Positions 1-14,749 of a stretch of DNA of 64,000 nt are shown here, piece by piece. The stretch is taken from the NCBI RefSeq assembly GCF_000189635.1, contig NW_002476246.1, positions 558,001-622,000 of the forward strand. The letters are read 5' to 3'. A program made the position numbers and the translations under genes. The notes below the pieces were generated by a model. That model saw only the letters and a program-made list of their open reading frames with translations, ran no database searches and was not told where the DNA came from. How positions within the stretch are numbered: position 1 is the first letter of the stretch; every line of letters begins with the position of its first letter. The DNA comes from Tetrahymena thermophila SB210. Lineage: Eukaryota; Ciliophora; Oligohymenophorea; Hymenostomatida; Tetrahymenidae.

Positions 1-3000
1 AGTTGATATTTAATTTTAAATAATAATTCCGTTTTTATTTTTTAAATCATGTAAATTAATAAATCCTATCATATCTGAATTTATTACCTGAATATTTGAG
101 AAATTAGAATTAGGAATTCCCTCACATTCTAAAATAAAAAATTATTAGCCATTTATTGAGTTATTATAATTGTTTTCTAATTTAAAGTTTGCGAAATAAA
201 AATCATTAAATTGTAAAGTTTCATTTACATTAGAAAATTTTAGTAAAGAAATGGATGAATATTGGGTAAAGTTAAGCATATTAAATTGTATTTTTTTGAA
301 GTCAACCTATGAAGTTGCTTCAAAATAAAAAATAATTCCTTATAAATCTAAGTTTTAATTAATTATTATTTAATTTTAAGATGATATCAAGTTGCTAATA
401 CTAATTGAAGTAACATTAGTTATTGTGAAAATTTAAACATTTTAAAATATGTTCTGTAAAAGATTAGCACTATCTAAAATAAGTAAGTTAACATATGAGA
501 TATTTATCATAGAGCTTTGTTTAAAGTTTGAATTTAAACTGTTAAGTTTGATGTTGAAATTATTAATTGTTAGTTTGTTTATATTAACAAATTTAAGAAG
601 ATTTATGATATTATTAAATTAACAATTCATAAAATTAATGTTCTGTATTACAATTATATCAATGTTTTAGAAAAGCATAATCTATTTGTTAATCTACTGA
701 ATTTATTCTCCATTAATCACTAAATTTTAGATAAAAAGATGTTTGATGCCATCAAATGCTAGTTGGTTATTACCAAAATCTGATAATTCTATGTCATTTA
801 AAAATAATCTTTCTAATTTTTTAAATGTTGGATTTCCAAACAAAAATAGAGTATTATTTAAGTTTTTAAATGAAATTTTTAAGTTTTATAGTTACAGCTC
901 TACAATATTTTAATCTGTGCTATTTTGAGTTTTTAAATAAATCATATTATTGTTTATAGCTTAAATATAAAGAGAGTACTAATTTGTCACAGAGCTAGAG
1001 CTAACAAAAGGATACTTTAGATCTGTTTATTCACCATTATTTATGAACATACTATAAATAATGTTCTAAATTAAGAGTTATTTCAGTGATAATAAATTTA
1101 AATAATCATTTTATTGATTTTTTGTTTATAAATCATTTTAGTCTGTTAATATTTATAGCTAGGCAGAGCATATGTTATTTGAAAATGAGCCAATATTTAG
1201 CTAAGTAGTGTATTTGATAGTATTTTCTATAGTTAGAATCATCATATCAACTATTAAATACTAAGAATTCTGGGATTATACTTATTATAGTAAAACCTTA
1301 TAATTGTTTACTTATAAGAAATCAATTAACTTCGGTTAAGAGAAAGGGTTAGCATTAAAGAAACTAATTGAATTGTCAAAATACAAAATGAATATATTGT
1401 TAAATCCTGTGTACTCAATATCTATTAGTGATTGTGTGCTGTTAAAATTTCTAATTATTTAGAATAATTTGAGGTCTTATCTTAAATATATACTTACAGA
1501 GTTAAATGAAAGCATAAATATGAAAGAACCTTCCATTTTTAATTTTATACCTGAAGATGGTAAATTCTATTTAATAGTTTGCATTTAAAGATTATATACT
1601 GCTATTCCTATAATTCTATCTGCATAGTAAATCCTTTAATAAATAGGATCAAAGTAGATTTAAGATTATTGGTTTTAAAAATCTAATTGAGAGATTTATA
1701 AAATATTTCCTGTCTAAATATCTATTATTTGTATGCATTTATTAGTTAATATTATGATATTCTAAGTAGTATCTATTTTAACAATCTTTTTAACAGTATC
1801 ATTTAATTCTATTTTAAATTGAAATTAATCAAGTTTTACTTCAAGAGAAAGAGACTAGGATTTTTTAAATGTCATCTTATTCCATTAGATTGTGTTTTTG
1901 GTAGAGCAGTATATTAAAAAGGAATCATCAATCATAAAAAATTGGCCTATTCCTGTTGAGATATAGGTTAGTATCAAGAGCTATGGGTTAGTTTGATTTT
2001 TTTAAAGAGAGTATAAAGATTATTTTTGAGTTAGAAAAAGAACTTGGAAATCAGAGTCACTGATAAAAGTTATTATTTAAGAATCAAGCAATTAAGAAAA
2101 TATTTTATTTATCCTAGTTGAAGTTACATTATAGATTAAGAGCTAATTAAATGTTATTACATAAATTTAGTTGTCATTTATATTATAATAATTGAAGTAA
2201 AAGTATGAAGGATTTAGTTGATTAAAGTATTTAACATCCTTTACTTCACCATTAACAATATTTTTCAGAGTTGATTGACTATTATCAAATAAAATATATT
2301 GGCTATCATTAATCTTTAATATATTTGGAGTTGAATTTTAAGGCAACAATGAGTTTTAATTAAACTCTAGGATAGAGTAATCAAAAACTTTTAAATTCAA
2401 ATAATCTGTAACAAATATTTAATTTTTATTAAAGCTGATATAAATATCAAAAATAGGAAGTTAAAATTGGTATTTGCAAATAAAAATGCTAGTATCATAA
2501 TCAAAGACATAAAATATGTTGTTTGAGCTTGCAAAAAGTTTTCTCTTGTAATTATCCCAAATCAATATTTTTTAGTATGTATTTGCGTCATTTTATTACT
2601 TATCTAACTGTTTAAGTATTTTATAAAGAAAAAAATTTAAAATAAACTTAAATGGCTTAAGTAAGAAATCAAATATATTTTATAAAACTTAAAAAAAATT
2701 AAGCTAAAAAAGATTACTTAAAATATTTTAACAACTTAATTGGTATCATAAGAAACAATCTCAATTTAATTATAATTATCAATCAATATAATCAAATCAA
2801 GGTTTTCATCAACAACTACTTGACTTTGATAATTAAATTAGTACTATAATTAGATTGTTTTGAGGCTTTCTTGAGTATTTATGTTATAGATTACTATAGA
2901 ATTACTGTAAGAAGAAAATAGCATCACTTATATTTGATCAGAGAAAAAATAAAACTTTTAATTAAAAATAAAATTAAATTGTTGTGCAATTGAAATTAAT

Positions 3001-6000
3001 ATATTTTCATACATTATACAGATTCTCAAAAGTTTAAGTACTGTATGCAGGGAATGACGTATGCAACAATTGAAGTGTATCTAAATTAAGTATCTAAAAA
3101 CTTTAACTTGGTTAATCTCCAATAATTATAATGCTACCAAAATCATTATAATATATAGAATTTGGTATAAAGTCTGTTGAATATAATACAAACTTATAAA
3201 TTTATTCTTTTAATGAGTACACTCTTAAACTATATTAACTATAAAAGATTATCAACTATTTTTATCTTTAAATAATAGTTCCATGAAAGTTATCCTCATT
3301 AAATGGATAATTATTAGTGATGCAATTTTTAGAAATAGCCTAAAATATAATTTAAGAAAAAATATTTTAAAATTGTTATTTTTAAATTTATTCATTTGTT
3401 TACATTTAAGTTGATAATGCAATCTTACAAGTTTTCTATAAAGGCCATGTATCCTAATTCTATATCATAAGCAACATTCAAGTATGTTGATTTAGACACG
3501 TAATGAAATAGCTTTTAAATTATTTTTTATGTCAAATAAATAAAGAAAGAAATGATATTTTAAATAGATTGTTACAATTTCAAAGTTAGATGAGCTAATA
3601 AAAGCAATATGATATCCACAAACTACTACCATATATTTTTAATTGGGAAAATAAAATCCTTTTTTATCATACAATAGATAGAATCTGTAATTTTCAGCTA
3701 CCAGTTATTGAGGCTGTAAGAAATCAATAGCAATTTATGCTATAATCTTTTGGTATTTTATTACTGCTATCTTATTTATATATATATTTAACTATATATC
3801 TAACTCATAAAAGTTAACAACTTTCAATTTTATTGTAGTTTTTAAATAATCATCACTTTAATATTCATAGCAAAATATTGCTTTTACATCAACCATTTAC
3901 TCTACCTAGCCATTATTAAGAGTTATAGGTATTTAAATATCATTAAATTGATATGGATAATATTTAGCATTTTATGCAACCTAATGTTTAAAAAAAATAT
4001 TATTTGAAAAAAAATAAATTTTAAATATTACTTAACATACCTACTGTAATTAAAGATTCTAATCATCTAAACTAATTGTGAGATAGACGTTGGTATTTAT
4101 AAATATTATCTAATTTTATTTATGTAAAAAGGCCTAAGAGTTTTGCCCATAATATTAGTTTTGGTATAGTATAAGCTTGTTTGCATCGCCATCATAGTAT
4201 GATAAAGTGTAAGTATTGCTGCAAATAAATACTTTGTTGTCATATCTAATATATTTTGGAATGTATGCACCAGCAGTTATTACCTAATTTAAAAAATTAA
4301 TTGTTATTTAAAATTTCTTTTATATTGAAATTATACTTACTTATAGGATTTTATTATCTACAGTAGATACAATTTAAACTGTATTATAAGGACTTAAGCT
4401 AAATATCTAATAGCTTAAATTTGGAGATAGATAATATGATAAAATGAGTATATTTTTGCTAAATATATTTTTCTAATAATTTTTTAGAAGGTTCATGCTC
4501 ATTATCCCTCCAAAAAAATCAGAGTAATAAATAGTATCTTAGTTTAAATTGAAAAAGCCTATCTAATTTTAGCAAACATTATAAAATTCTTCAGATACGT
4601 AAACAGGATTTTACTTTTAAAAAAAATGGTTATCTAATTAATTAATTAGATTAAAATAAATTTACATCTTTGTAAACATTGTAGATCACTATTTAACTGA
4701 GGTAAACTTACAAAACTAAGAAACAAATAACATCACCAGTTGTCTATGAAACTTAAACGTCATTTACTATTTACCTTACTGAGAATTTGTAGTTGTATTA
4801 GTTATTTATTTAGCTGTAACTAAAAATATGAAGCTGTCTTAGTTCTGTATAAAGATCACTGATTTCTTAATTAATAATATAAACTATCAAGGTTTTTGTA
4901 CTCTGGATGTAGAATGGTTAATCAAAAATATCTATTTAACTAAGTGCAATGTCTATATTACTAAACTAGTTTTCTAAAAGTATTTCAAAAGTATATAAAT
5001 TCAATTCTCTTATAACTAAAACGCCATTTTTTACTCCAGTAAGTATTAATTTTTCTTCTTCTTTTACAACAAGAAAGTTGTATAAAATAAAATTTTTAAC
5101 AGATGTTTAATCTGGATAATAAAAATCTTCCCAAAAATAGAATTATTTAGCAATCTATCTTGATTCTAAATCATATTAGTTAGCTATACCATTCCCTTTT
5201 AACTCTAAGATCTAATTATTTGTAGCAGTATTCAAAAAATTAACTGCTGGTACATTTAATAATCTTTAAGTATAGTAAAAGGCATGCTATTCAGATGAGA
5301 AATACATTTAACTAGAATTTATAGAGGTTAATTGGCTTTAAGTGAGCTCTTAAATTTACATATCTTACTTTATTCTAGTTAACAAATAAACTTTTTCATT
5401 ATTTTGCAAAACATCTAAGGAAGTTATTGAGCAAACTAAAGGTTGAGATAATTTTAAAGTATAAGAAAGAGTAAAATTAGTAAAGATAAAGTTGAAAATA
5501 TAAAGAAGATCTTGTTTTTGAGAGAAATAAAAATCTTTTGTCTTCCAAAAGCAATCAGAATTAAAGAAAGTAGATGGTAATGTGTTAGTTATTTCAGTGA
5601 CTTACTTATTTGAGCTTATTTAGAATACTTAAGTTGCTGTTTAATTTTGGTCATCAATTAGAATCAAAGTCTATATTTTTAAAAAACGATATCATTTAAG
5701 ATTAGAAAAACAATATTTCTTACTTAGTTAGATCTCAATATTGAATAGATGACAGTTTATGAAGTAATTTATTTGATCAGTAAAGGAGTTTAACCAAATA
5801 TGATTGAATAAAAATCTATTTTATTATTTTAGTAGAATGCCCACATATTTTGTATATTTAAATATTCCATTTAAAGAGTGGTCTATGTTGAATATTATAA
5901 AAGTATATTCTTATTAAATGATTAATCATAATAAAAAATTGTATTTGTGGAGTTGATAGCAAGAATATATTAATCATTTCTTTGCTGATAGTTTTAAACA

Positions 6001-7604
6001 CAAAGTATTTAATTTAGATTATCTGATGAGTCATCAACAATAAAAAATTGCTAAGATTGGAAATTGTACTAGACTATTTATCCTGATTAGGTCAAAAAAG
6101 TAATTTTCATTCCATCTAAATAATACAAATTTGCTATTTATTAATTAAATGTAATATTTTATGATAAAAGTAGACCAGATGATATATAAAAAGCAAAAAC
6201 TTCGGTATTAGAATTCATACAAGATAGTATTTTGTTTTATGTTGATTATTCTACTAGATGTACACAATCTGAGATCTATTATTATTTATTCAAACTTAAA
6301 ATTGAAATAAATATAAATAAAATAATTTACAGATACTAACTCAGGAAATATATAATAGGCTTGAGGTAAAAGCTAAGGAATGGACTTGATAATAACTTTG
6401 CCATATTCATCAATCTAAAGTATGATGCTATTATCTTTTTTTAAATTTAAAAAAATGTAAAAAAATTTTAACTCTATGATTAAAAAATCAAAATATATTT
6501 TAAAATATTTATAATTTTGATTATTTATACTTATATGTTTCAATAAGCTATAGATTATTTTACTCAAAGCAATAAAGATAAGATTCAAAATTAAAAAAAA
6601 ATAAAAATATCTACTTATTTAGAAGAGTATTGAATTTATTAATAATACTCAAAGTATAATTTTTATGTAAAACTTAATTGAAATTATAATTCTTTTTAAA
6701 TTTAATTAAGCACATTGGCAGTAAAATATTTAAAAAGCAAATTTTAATTTAAAATACAATGAGTTTTAAAAATAATTTTTAAAAATAAAATATTAAATTC
6801 ATAACTAAAACAACAATTAAAATTTTTTGTGAATTTAAAATAATGAATATCATAATTTCTCGATAAGAAATTCCAAAATAGTATCACTAAAATTCCGAAT
6901 TCGTGCCAGAAAATAAATAATATAACTTGTTAACATTAGTGTATTTAGCCTTGAAAAAGGTAATACCTTAGGGTATATAAATAATAACAAAAAGCTAAAT
7001 TGAATTTCTAAACTATAAGGTTTACCTTCACTGATGAATGTGCTAAAGAATTATATTTGACCAACCGCTTAAGATGCAGGAATATAAGACAACTAAGGGC
7101 AGATCTATAGCTAAATACAAGTGTTAGAAGATGGATCTAACTAATAAATATTAGATTAAATGCTACATTCATATACGCACTCTCCATCAAGTAAATATTA
7201 TCCATCTTAACAATTCGAAATGCATCCTTACTAAAGTAAAATAAAAAACGAATAATGATTTTAAGAAAACTAAATGATTAAGTTACTTAATCTTGTGGGT
7301 TCACAGAGTATCCAGGTTAGCATTAATAGCATTCAATAGGTGAGCAGCTTGAACAAAATTTAGAAGCGCAGGAAACACATTCCATTTTTTAGTTTTCATA
7401 TGTTCCACCAGGGCAAGATTAGACACAATTATAGTTATTCTGATCAAAATAATATGGATATTTACATCCAAGACACTCAAAATTTTTATCACTAGAGCAA
7501 TCTTAGCATATTTGGTTACATTAACTAGCATCATCTTTTTGGCCTAAAGAAAGGAAAATTCTATTTAGTATTAATTGGATAATTATCAAGCCCTTCAAAT
7601 TCAT
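1..7604 (-). CDS. Giant secreted/surface protein: Cys-rich N-terminus plus beta-propeller-like repeats (partial, runs off left edge)
   Basis: Read leftward from ATG at 7604-7602 with TAA/TAG as Gln. The start is followed by a hydrophobic signal-like stretch (MNLKGLIIIQLILN), then a Cys-rich module to about 7000 with many CxxC and CxxxxC pairs (for example CNQICQDCSS, CVQSCPGG, CVSCASKFCSSC), resembling furin-like or growth-factor-receptor Cys repeats. Further down, exons sampled at about 6.4-5.7, 3.2-2.7 and 2.6-1.2 kb encode repeats alternating hydrophobic strands with D/N turns (such as IIIIGDQPSQSFQILNLD and SIVIYNINTQESL), typical of YVTN/WD-like propellers. The frame stays open to base 1. 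Short GT-AG introns interrupt it, for example one near 3012-2919 joining FENL to NSIVIYN. More than 2,000 residues are probably encoded here. Not every exon junction was resolved, especially 6.9-6.4 kb. The exact function is unknown; an extracellular surface role is inferred. Confidence 0.75.
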
Positions 7605-10600
7605 CAATTTTATTATTTTGTGTATCAGTTTGTAAATTTTAGTTTGTTAGCAATATTGTTTATAAAAAAGTTTTTTAATATAGAAATCAATTTTAAATAC
7701 AATGAGAAAAATCAACAACTAATCAAATTATAATTTAAAGATTGTTATTTTACTGATTATTGATTTAAAAATTTAAGATGTTATATTATCTTTTTTAAAA
7801 TAGGTTTTTAAAATATTTGAAAAGGAATAAGCATTTAAATATATCATATCAAATCAACTTAACTCCTATAAATATTTGAAATAACCATTTTAATTTTGGT
7901 ATTTAAATAGACTTTACATTGACATCAAATTCTTTTTTTACATTTAAAAATTTGTAATTTAGTACTAACTGCCAAAAAATTAATTAATATTTAAATTACA
8001 ACAGTTTATTTCTTTAAGACTTTTAAAATCAATTATATTATTTTCAAAGCAAATAATCTAAAGGATTGATTCTTTTTGTTTTTATTAAATAGATTTCATT
8101 ATTTTTTAGTATTATTTCAGTAAATAATAAAAATGATAATATTTCCTTCATAAAAGCTTTTTGATATCAATATATCAAAATAATAAAGAGCTATAAAAGA
8201 AAAAATTATTGAATGCATTTGTAATTTTAGTCTGAGTTTAGTTCTTACTTCAGTAAGCATACAAAAACATTTGAATGGTAATTTTAAGACACTACAAATT
8301 TTCAAATTAGATTTTGTATAAATAATCTCCTAGTTATTTAAAACACAACTATTAGATTCTTGATAAAAATAGAAAACTTTTTCTAATTAACCAAATTAAT
8401 CAAAATTATAATTGTATTTAAGAAAACCTTTAAGTCCAATTTCTTAACTATACAAGTCAAATTAATATATATTACTAATTTCAATCAAGATGCCTTAATT
8501 TATATATGTTGCGTTTTTTAAAAATCTAAAAAAAATATGATATAAATACATATATTTTTAAGACTAATTTAATAAAAAATAAATTTATTTTTTTTCAAGT
8601 TAATTAAATTCCCCCCTCCCCCTTTAGTTAAATGTAATCAATTATAATTAACTTAATTAAAAGCAAATATCTTGTAAAAAATCATTAAAATAAATAAATA
8701 GCAAATAAAATTAATATTTTTATAAATCAAAAATAAATTTAAATAAAAATTAAAAAATGTAAAATGTAAAATAATTTAAAAAATAATAAATAAAAAATTT
8801 TATTTTAAATTAAATTAAAAAAATAAACAAGCAATGAATTTAAAAATAAATTAATAGTATTCATAATTTATTTATAAATAAATAAGAAAAGAAAAAACAA
8901 TATAAAAATAATTAGATTCAAATTAATAAATTAATTTTTAATTTTTTTAAAATAAAAATAAAAAATATTTATTTAAAATTAAAAAATAAACAAGATAACA
9001 TAATAAAATAAATTAAGATAAACTTATAAATTTATTGTTTATTTTACAAGTAACTTATTAGCTACAGATAAAATATGCTGCAAATAGCAATAAGAGGGTC
9101 TTTAAATATTATTAACTAACTATCTGATTGATTGATTGATTCTATAAGTTGAGTATTTTTATTTTAATGTACTTAATTTTAAAGTATTTTTAGTAATATC
9201 AAGTTCTTAGATCCTATACTCTACTTATTGAATTACTTTACATTTTATTTTAAATTCACTCACTCACTCTATCTAGTTTTAGCAGTACTAATATAAAATA
9301 TATATATTATTCTAATTTTTATTAGAAATTTCTATTTTCTTATTAAAAATATTGTGTATTAAACTGATTTGTTTTAGTATGTTTTTTTCATAAAAAAGTT
9401 AAGACTTAAAAAAAGAACATAAATTTAATAAAAAAAATATAAATTTTATAATTGTAATTAAAGAATGAATATATTTTATACAATAGCATAGATGAATATA
9501 ATTCAAGCTAACTATCTAAATTTATATTTTTAATAATAAAATGTTAAAAATATTTAAAATATTGTTTAAATCTAAACAAAATACTAGTTAATAATATTAA
9601 TTAGGTCTAATAATTACAAATAAAATTTTATTCGATTTATCATTTATGAAAATTATGTGTCAAATGTTTAGACATAAATTTAGCTAATTGTATAATTCAA
9701 TTTTATTCAAATCTGTAACTCAAACTTCAACATTGATCATAGAAAAATTAAATTCTCTATAAAAATTTTAATTACCAATTTTTTATTATATACCCAGTAA
9801 ATATATAGAGCTTATTTAGTTATACCATTAGTCAACTTTATTTATTATTTAAATGTTGTACAATTCGTATCAAAATAGATATTTGATACTACTAAATAAA
9901 TGAGAAGATATTTAATAATTTTCAAAATGATTTGATTTCTATATTTGTATGAATAAATATTTTAATTAAAAAATAAATAAATATCTTCCTAACTAACGCA
10001 ACTACTCGAAATATAAGAAGTAATGAAGTATTTTTTTTATTTTTAAATTTTTTTGATATGAAAATTATGACCTTATATAAAAGGTTTGCTTGAATGGCTT
10101 TCAAAGTTGAGAATATATGGTAATAGTTAAGATAATTAAATAAAGAAAGATAATTAATAATAGAAATAGGCTTTATTTTATTTATATTTGCTATTTTGAA
10201 CTGTTTATATTTTATCTATTTTATTATTTCCTTTGAAAAATAACTAACTCATTGCTAAATTTAGGATAAATTATTATAAATTGCTTTTTATCATTATAAG
10301 CAAGCCTTGCTTGATTAAACAATCAGAAGGGCTGATCAATTTTTTTGTTTCTAATATTTTTGATACAATATAAATTGAATTAAAAGCTATTTTGTTTTTA
10401 TTTGAGTAGCTTAGAAGTATTTTGATAGCTTGATATAGATAGGCATTGAATGTTTTACATTATTAGCTTTTTAGATTATTAGAAATATTCGTTAATTTCA
10501 TTTTTGCTTAAATTAAAAGTATAAAAAATTTATATGTAATTTTTTCTATTTATTTATTTAAGGAAACATTAATCGTGGAAAGACACTTAAGCATCTAATT

Positions 10601-11668
10601 TTAGATATGAAAAAATAAATATATTACTTATTTGTCTTAGTTATTTTGTTTTATCATAAATATTTTTTAATTTTCTGATATATATTTATGAAAATGTATG
10701 ATTGCTAACATATAAAAATTTATATTTTACTTCAATGAAATAACAGAAAAAAATTTCAGGCGGCTGGATGAAATCATTCACTAAATAAATAAATAAGAAT
10801 TTTCTGCTTTATAAAAAATACAAAAAAATAGAAAATAAATTATCTTTTAATCTATCTAATCATAAGTTATCTATCTCCACAGCTGATTCACTAGTAAATT
10901 TATATGTCTAATTATTTATATAGACTCTTGTTGCTTTACAAGTTTTTAATTTAAAATAAAAAAACTACTTATTTTCTAATATGTAAATTCTCTATCTTGA
11001 AATATGGGACTTAAAATAAAAAATCAAGTCACCTCATTCAATTAATAATCACAGATGGAATACTTGTGAATCATTTCTAATAAAAAATAATTACTACTTT
11101 AACTGCTTTATGATATTTTTTATCAATTCATACATTTTTTCTTAAAAACAATCAATGAATTTACAAACACTTTTTTATTAAAAATATGAAAGAATATTTA
11201 TCCTAGCAAAAAATACTCTTAAAAAATACTCAAATCATTAAAAATTAGAGCTAAAACCTCATCATTTGTTTTTTAATTATTACTCAGACTTCAGAAAGAA
11301 GTTGACTTTAGTATGAATAGATAGGATTGCAAGAGTATTAAAATTATAAATATGTACTTACTTACCTTAGTTTAATACAATAGATTTTGAGAATAAAGAA
11401 AAATAGATCACATTATTATTAAATGTAAATTTCCTGTTGATAATAAATACTGAGACGAAGCAGTGTTGATACAAAATTTGTTTTTACAGCTTGACTTTTA
11501 GAAGGCTGGTTAGTCTTTTGCAAATAGATGCTTAAATTTGTTAATTTTGAAATTAATGTTATTAATAAAACAAGAAAAAAATTTAAAATAAAAATTTGCA
11601 AAAAATATATTGTGAAGCAGATTTTATATACTTATCAATCAATCTATCTATCTCTCTAGTAAATAAAA
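7605..11668. other. Long A+T-rich non-coding stretch
   Basis: No convincing coding frame was seen on either strand over about 4 kb. The sequence is dominated by A/T runs, short GATT and AATA repeats, a C-rich run at 8611-8622 and a pair of short hairpins at 10298-10346. It presumably holds the promoter and 5' leader of the giant minus-strand gene and upstream sequence of the small gene at 11669. Confidence 0.6.
10298..10346 (+). other. Two adjacent short hairpins followed by a T run
   Basis: A perfect 7-bp inverted repeat (AAGCAAG / CTTGCTT, 1-nt centre, 10298-10312) is followed by ATCAG / CTGAT (10322-10336, 5-nt loop) and then seven T at 10340-10346. The arrangement resembles the 3' end of an RNA polymerase III transcript, but no promoter or conserved RNA family was recognised. 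In such A+T-rich DNA this may be chance. Confidence 0.2.
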
Positions 11669-12136
11669 ATGATTAATAACTTTGATTATGTTTAAAAAAA
11701 TGGGGCTGAAATTTTCAAAATGTGCTGCTTTGAAGTAAATTAAGGCCTTGACTCCTTAATCTAAAAGCTTTCTGACTTAAGAGAAACACTTTATAAATGT
11801 GCTCACATTTAAGCTAAACCTTTAATGGACAGTACTCATGAAGAGGATTGCATTGTAATAAGTCAGCTTTTAAAATCTACAAACAATTCATAAAAAAAGG
11901 ACATATTCTCTCGTACCATAGAAGTTATTTCTTAATACAAAGAATAATTCATAATTATTGACAGAGCTATTAACAAGAAACTTAAAAATGTATGTGATCT
12001 TCACTAACGCAACTCTGTAAATAGAAAGATTTATGATAATTTAATGATAAAGCATAGTTAACTATTTAACTATTTCTATTCTCTTTAGGATTGTGATTCT
12101 CCAACGAAAATTAGATCTGATGTATTCAAATTTTGA
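11669..12136 (+). CDS. Small hypothetical protein, two exons
   Basis: Exons 11669-12016 and 12089-12136 encode 131 residues ending at TGA. The start is MINNFDYVQKNGAEIFKM and the end is SDVFKF. The 72-nt intron begins GTAAAT and ends TTTAG. It is itself a multiple of three without TGA, so its retention would add 24 residues. Base composition rises sharply in G+C inside the exons relative to flanking DNA, and codons have a clear coding bias, which is why it is called a gene. The protein looks mostly helical and charged, with several Cys (CCF, KCAH, DCIV, VCDL), no membrane segment and no signal peptide. No family was recognised. Confidence 0.65.
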
Positions 12137-14749
12137 GAATTACTTTGCTATATGATAAAACACTTCCAAACAACTAATTCACTTCTCTTTTCTTCACTTT
12201 ATCAAAAAAATAAAAACTAATACTTTAGAAACAAATAAACAAACTAACTTTAAATTAGAACAAACAAACAAATATACTTCTTAAAATATATTTAATTTAC
12301 TAAAACTATTAAATTTCCATACTTTTCTAACCTACTCTTTCTTGTAAATATATTATTTTATATTTAGCTAGTATTAATTAATCTTGATTTTGAAAATTGA
12401 ATTAATCTTTCTTTTTTAAACTAAAACTGGTGGCTGTCTTTATCTTTAATTTAGTTAATAATAACTAGCAAAAATTATTAGATTTTATCAGAGATAGAAA
12501 TCTTAAAATTTATAAATTAATTATTATATAACTTTTTATTAATGCGTATTTATTAGTAATACTTTTAATTCACTGAATCGTTATTGATGTTATTGATGAG
12601 AAATTTGATTCTTCTTTGATACACAAATTCATTTTTCTTAACTATTTATTACTTTTGATTAGCCATAAATCTCCATCAAAACAAAACTTGGATACTTGAA
12701 ATGGTTAGATTTCTATTTTAATTAACTTTTTATTAAATTGATAAATTTGTTATTAAAAAGTTAATCAGTGTTAAAATTGTAGCAAATTAAATAACGAGAG
12801 TTTGAGTTATATGGCTTTATTAATGATGAAAACAACCAAAAAATACTTCTAAGTTAATATAAACAAACATCTTTTCAAATAAAAAATTGAAAGACCAATT
12901 TCAATTTCAAGTATTTTGAGATCAATCAACAGTTTTCCATTTAAATTTGTGGTATTATTTAATTTTCACACATAATAGCTTATATTTTTAAAAAGATTAG
13001 TATACATAATATAAACCACAATTAATTTTGCTTATACTATTTTAGTAAAGAAAAATTTAAAAATAATCTCTTTTCTTTATCTTAAAATAATATGTCATAA
13101 AATTTATCAAGGGTATGATTTTTAATCTTAAAAAACCTCTTTAATTTCTATTTAATGTAAAGTTTAAGAGTTTTCATTCATTTTTACTCTATCTAATTTA
13201 AGTTGACCTCCTTATTTCGTTTGAAAATAATAAGATATCAATAATTAAATAGTATTTTTTTAACTATGACTTTCTGTTTGCACTTGTAAATAAATAAATA
13301 AGTTTTGCCTAGTTGATAATACATCATTCAATTATTTAGCTTTCCAATTTAATTAAAAAATAAATTCATGAAACCAAACAAATGTCTGTTTTATGATCAT
13401 TTTAATATCAGCGTTGATTTATTAATATCAAAAAAGCTTTATTAATTGGATTTTTGGATAATAAATCAGTAGACGATTGAATTATATAATTATTTAAAAG
13501 TGTGTGAGAAATAAATATAACTAGACCTAATTTCAAAAATTAATTTTTAAAATACAAAATAACGATCTTTGTATCTATCTTTCTATCTATTAATCTATAT
13601 TTGATAATTAATAGATTGCAATTAGAGTTTGTTTAAAGATTATAAAAAATTAAAATTTTAAACTAATTAATTATTAATCTATCATTTTTCTTTTTTTTTT
13701 TTTGGTTCATTAAAAATTATTTAATAAATTAATATTTGTTTTAGTATTAAATTCATTAAAAAAGCATTACTAAAGTATATCTAATAATTTGTACATCTTT
13801 ATACTTTCTAGAAATCATCTTCTATTTCTTATTTTCTTAATTTTATCAAATTAATTAATTTTCTATCATCTATTTTTATATTAAAAATATTTTAAATAAA
13901 TTATTATTAATCTAATGTAAAATCAAATAGCCATTCATAGTATAAATAGGTGCTATTAATAAATTAAATCTCTTTAAATTTTTGTTCATAAAATAAAATT
14001 TTGAAATTCATTTTACTTCTATTTCTTAAATGAAATTTTATGCACTTATCCTAGTATATTTATTAATTTATTAATATTATTTTTTAAATTAAATTTATTT
14101 TTTCTAATTATAAACAAAAAAATTTAATTTATTTTTCTTTATTAAAAATAACATCTTAAATTAATAAAAAATATTTTTTGAGAGTTACAATTAATTTAAA
14201 GCTATAAAATTAAATCTAAAATAATATTTTATTTTAAAAATCTAATTATAATAATAAATTATTTTTTTTTTTGTATTATTTCAATCAATAATTAAATTTT
14301 TTAAAAAATTTTTCCTTCCATTTTATTTTATTTTTCTTCTAAAAATGAATAATAAAATCTAAATAATATAACTCCATATAATATTTAAAACCTTAATTTA
14401 TAAGGTTCTTTTAAAAGAAAATTTAATCTTTGAAATATTTTAATTACAAATTGAATTGAAATAAACAGTACTAATGTATTCTAACTAGACTAATATTTTT
14501 TTTATATTCTAGATTAGTAAAGTGGATAGTTAAAAGATAAAATTTGAAGTTGTAGATCCTATAAATATTCTTGTGTTGATGCAGTATAAGGATTTAATAT
14601 CTGAAAGAATTTATTTTATTACATTAAAAAACAAACAAAATATCTTATATAAACAAGATTATCATTAAAAATAAAGACAAAAAATAATTAGTATTGAAAC
14701 TACTATTAATCTAATAAAGTAAATAATAAATCTAAAGAGCTCAAACAAA
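12137..14749. other. A+T-rich intergenic DNA
   Basis: No supported gene was found between the small gene and the alpha-kinase gene. A 131-codon open frame at 12811-13206 exists but has random-looking composition; with TGA as the only stop, such frames occur by chance. The last few hundred bases should contain the alpha-kinase promoter. Confidence 0.55.

Noticed and set aside
7301..7534. 77-codon minus-strand frame beginning MMLVNVTK
   Set aside because: A neighbouring frame on the same strand gives the Cys-rich module of the giant gene with a plausible signal peptide upstream.
12811..13206. 131-codon plus-strand open frame (ATG to TGA)
   Set aside because: Codon and residue composition look random and no domain is visible. 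With TGA as the only stop, frames this long arise by chance in A+T-rich DNA.
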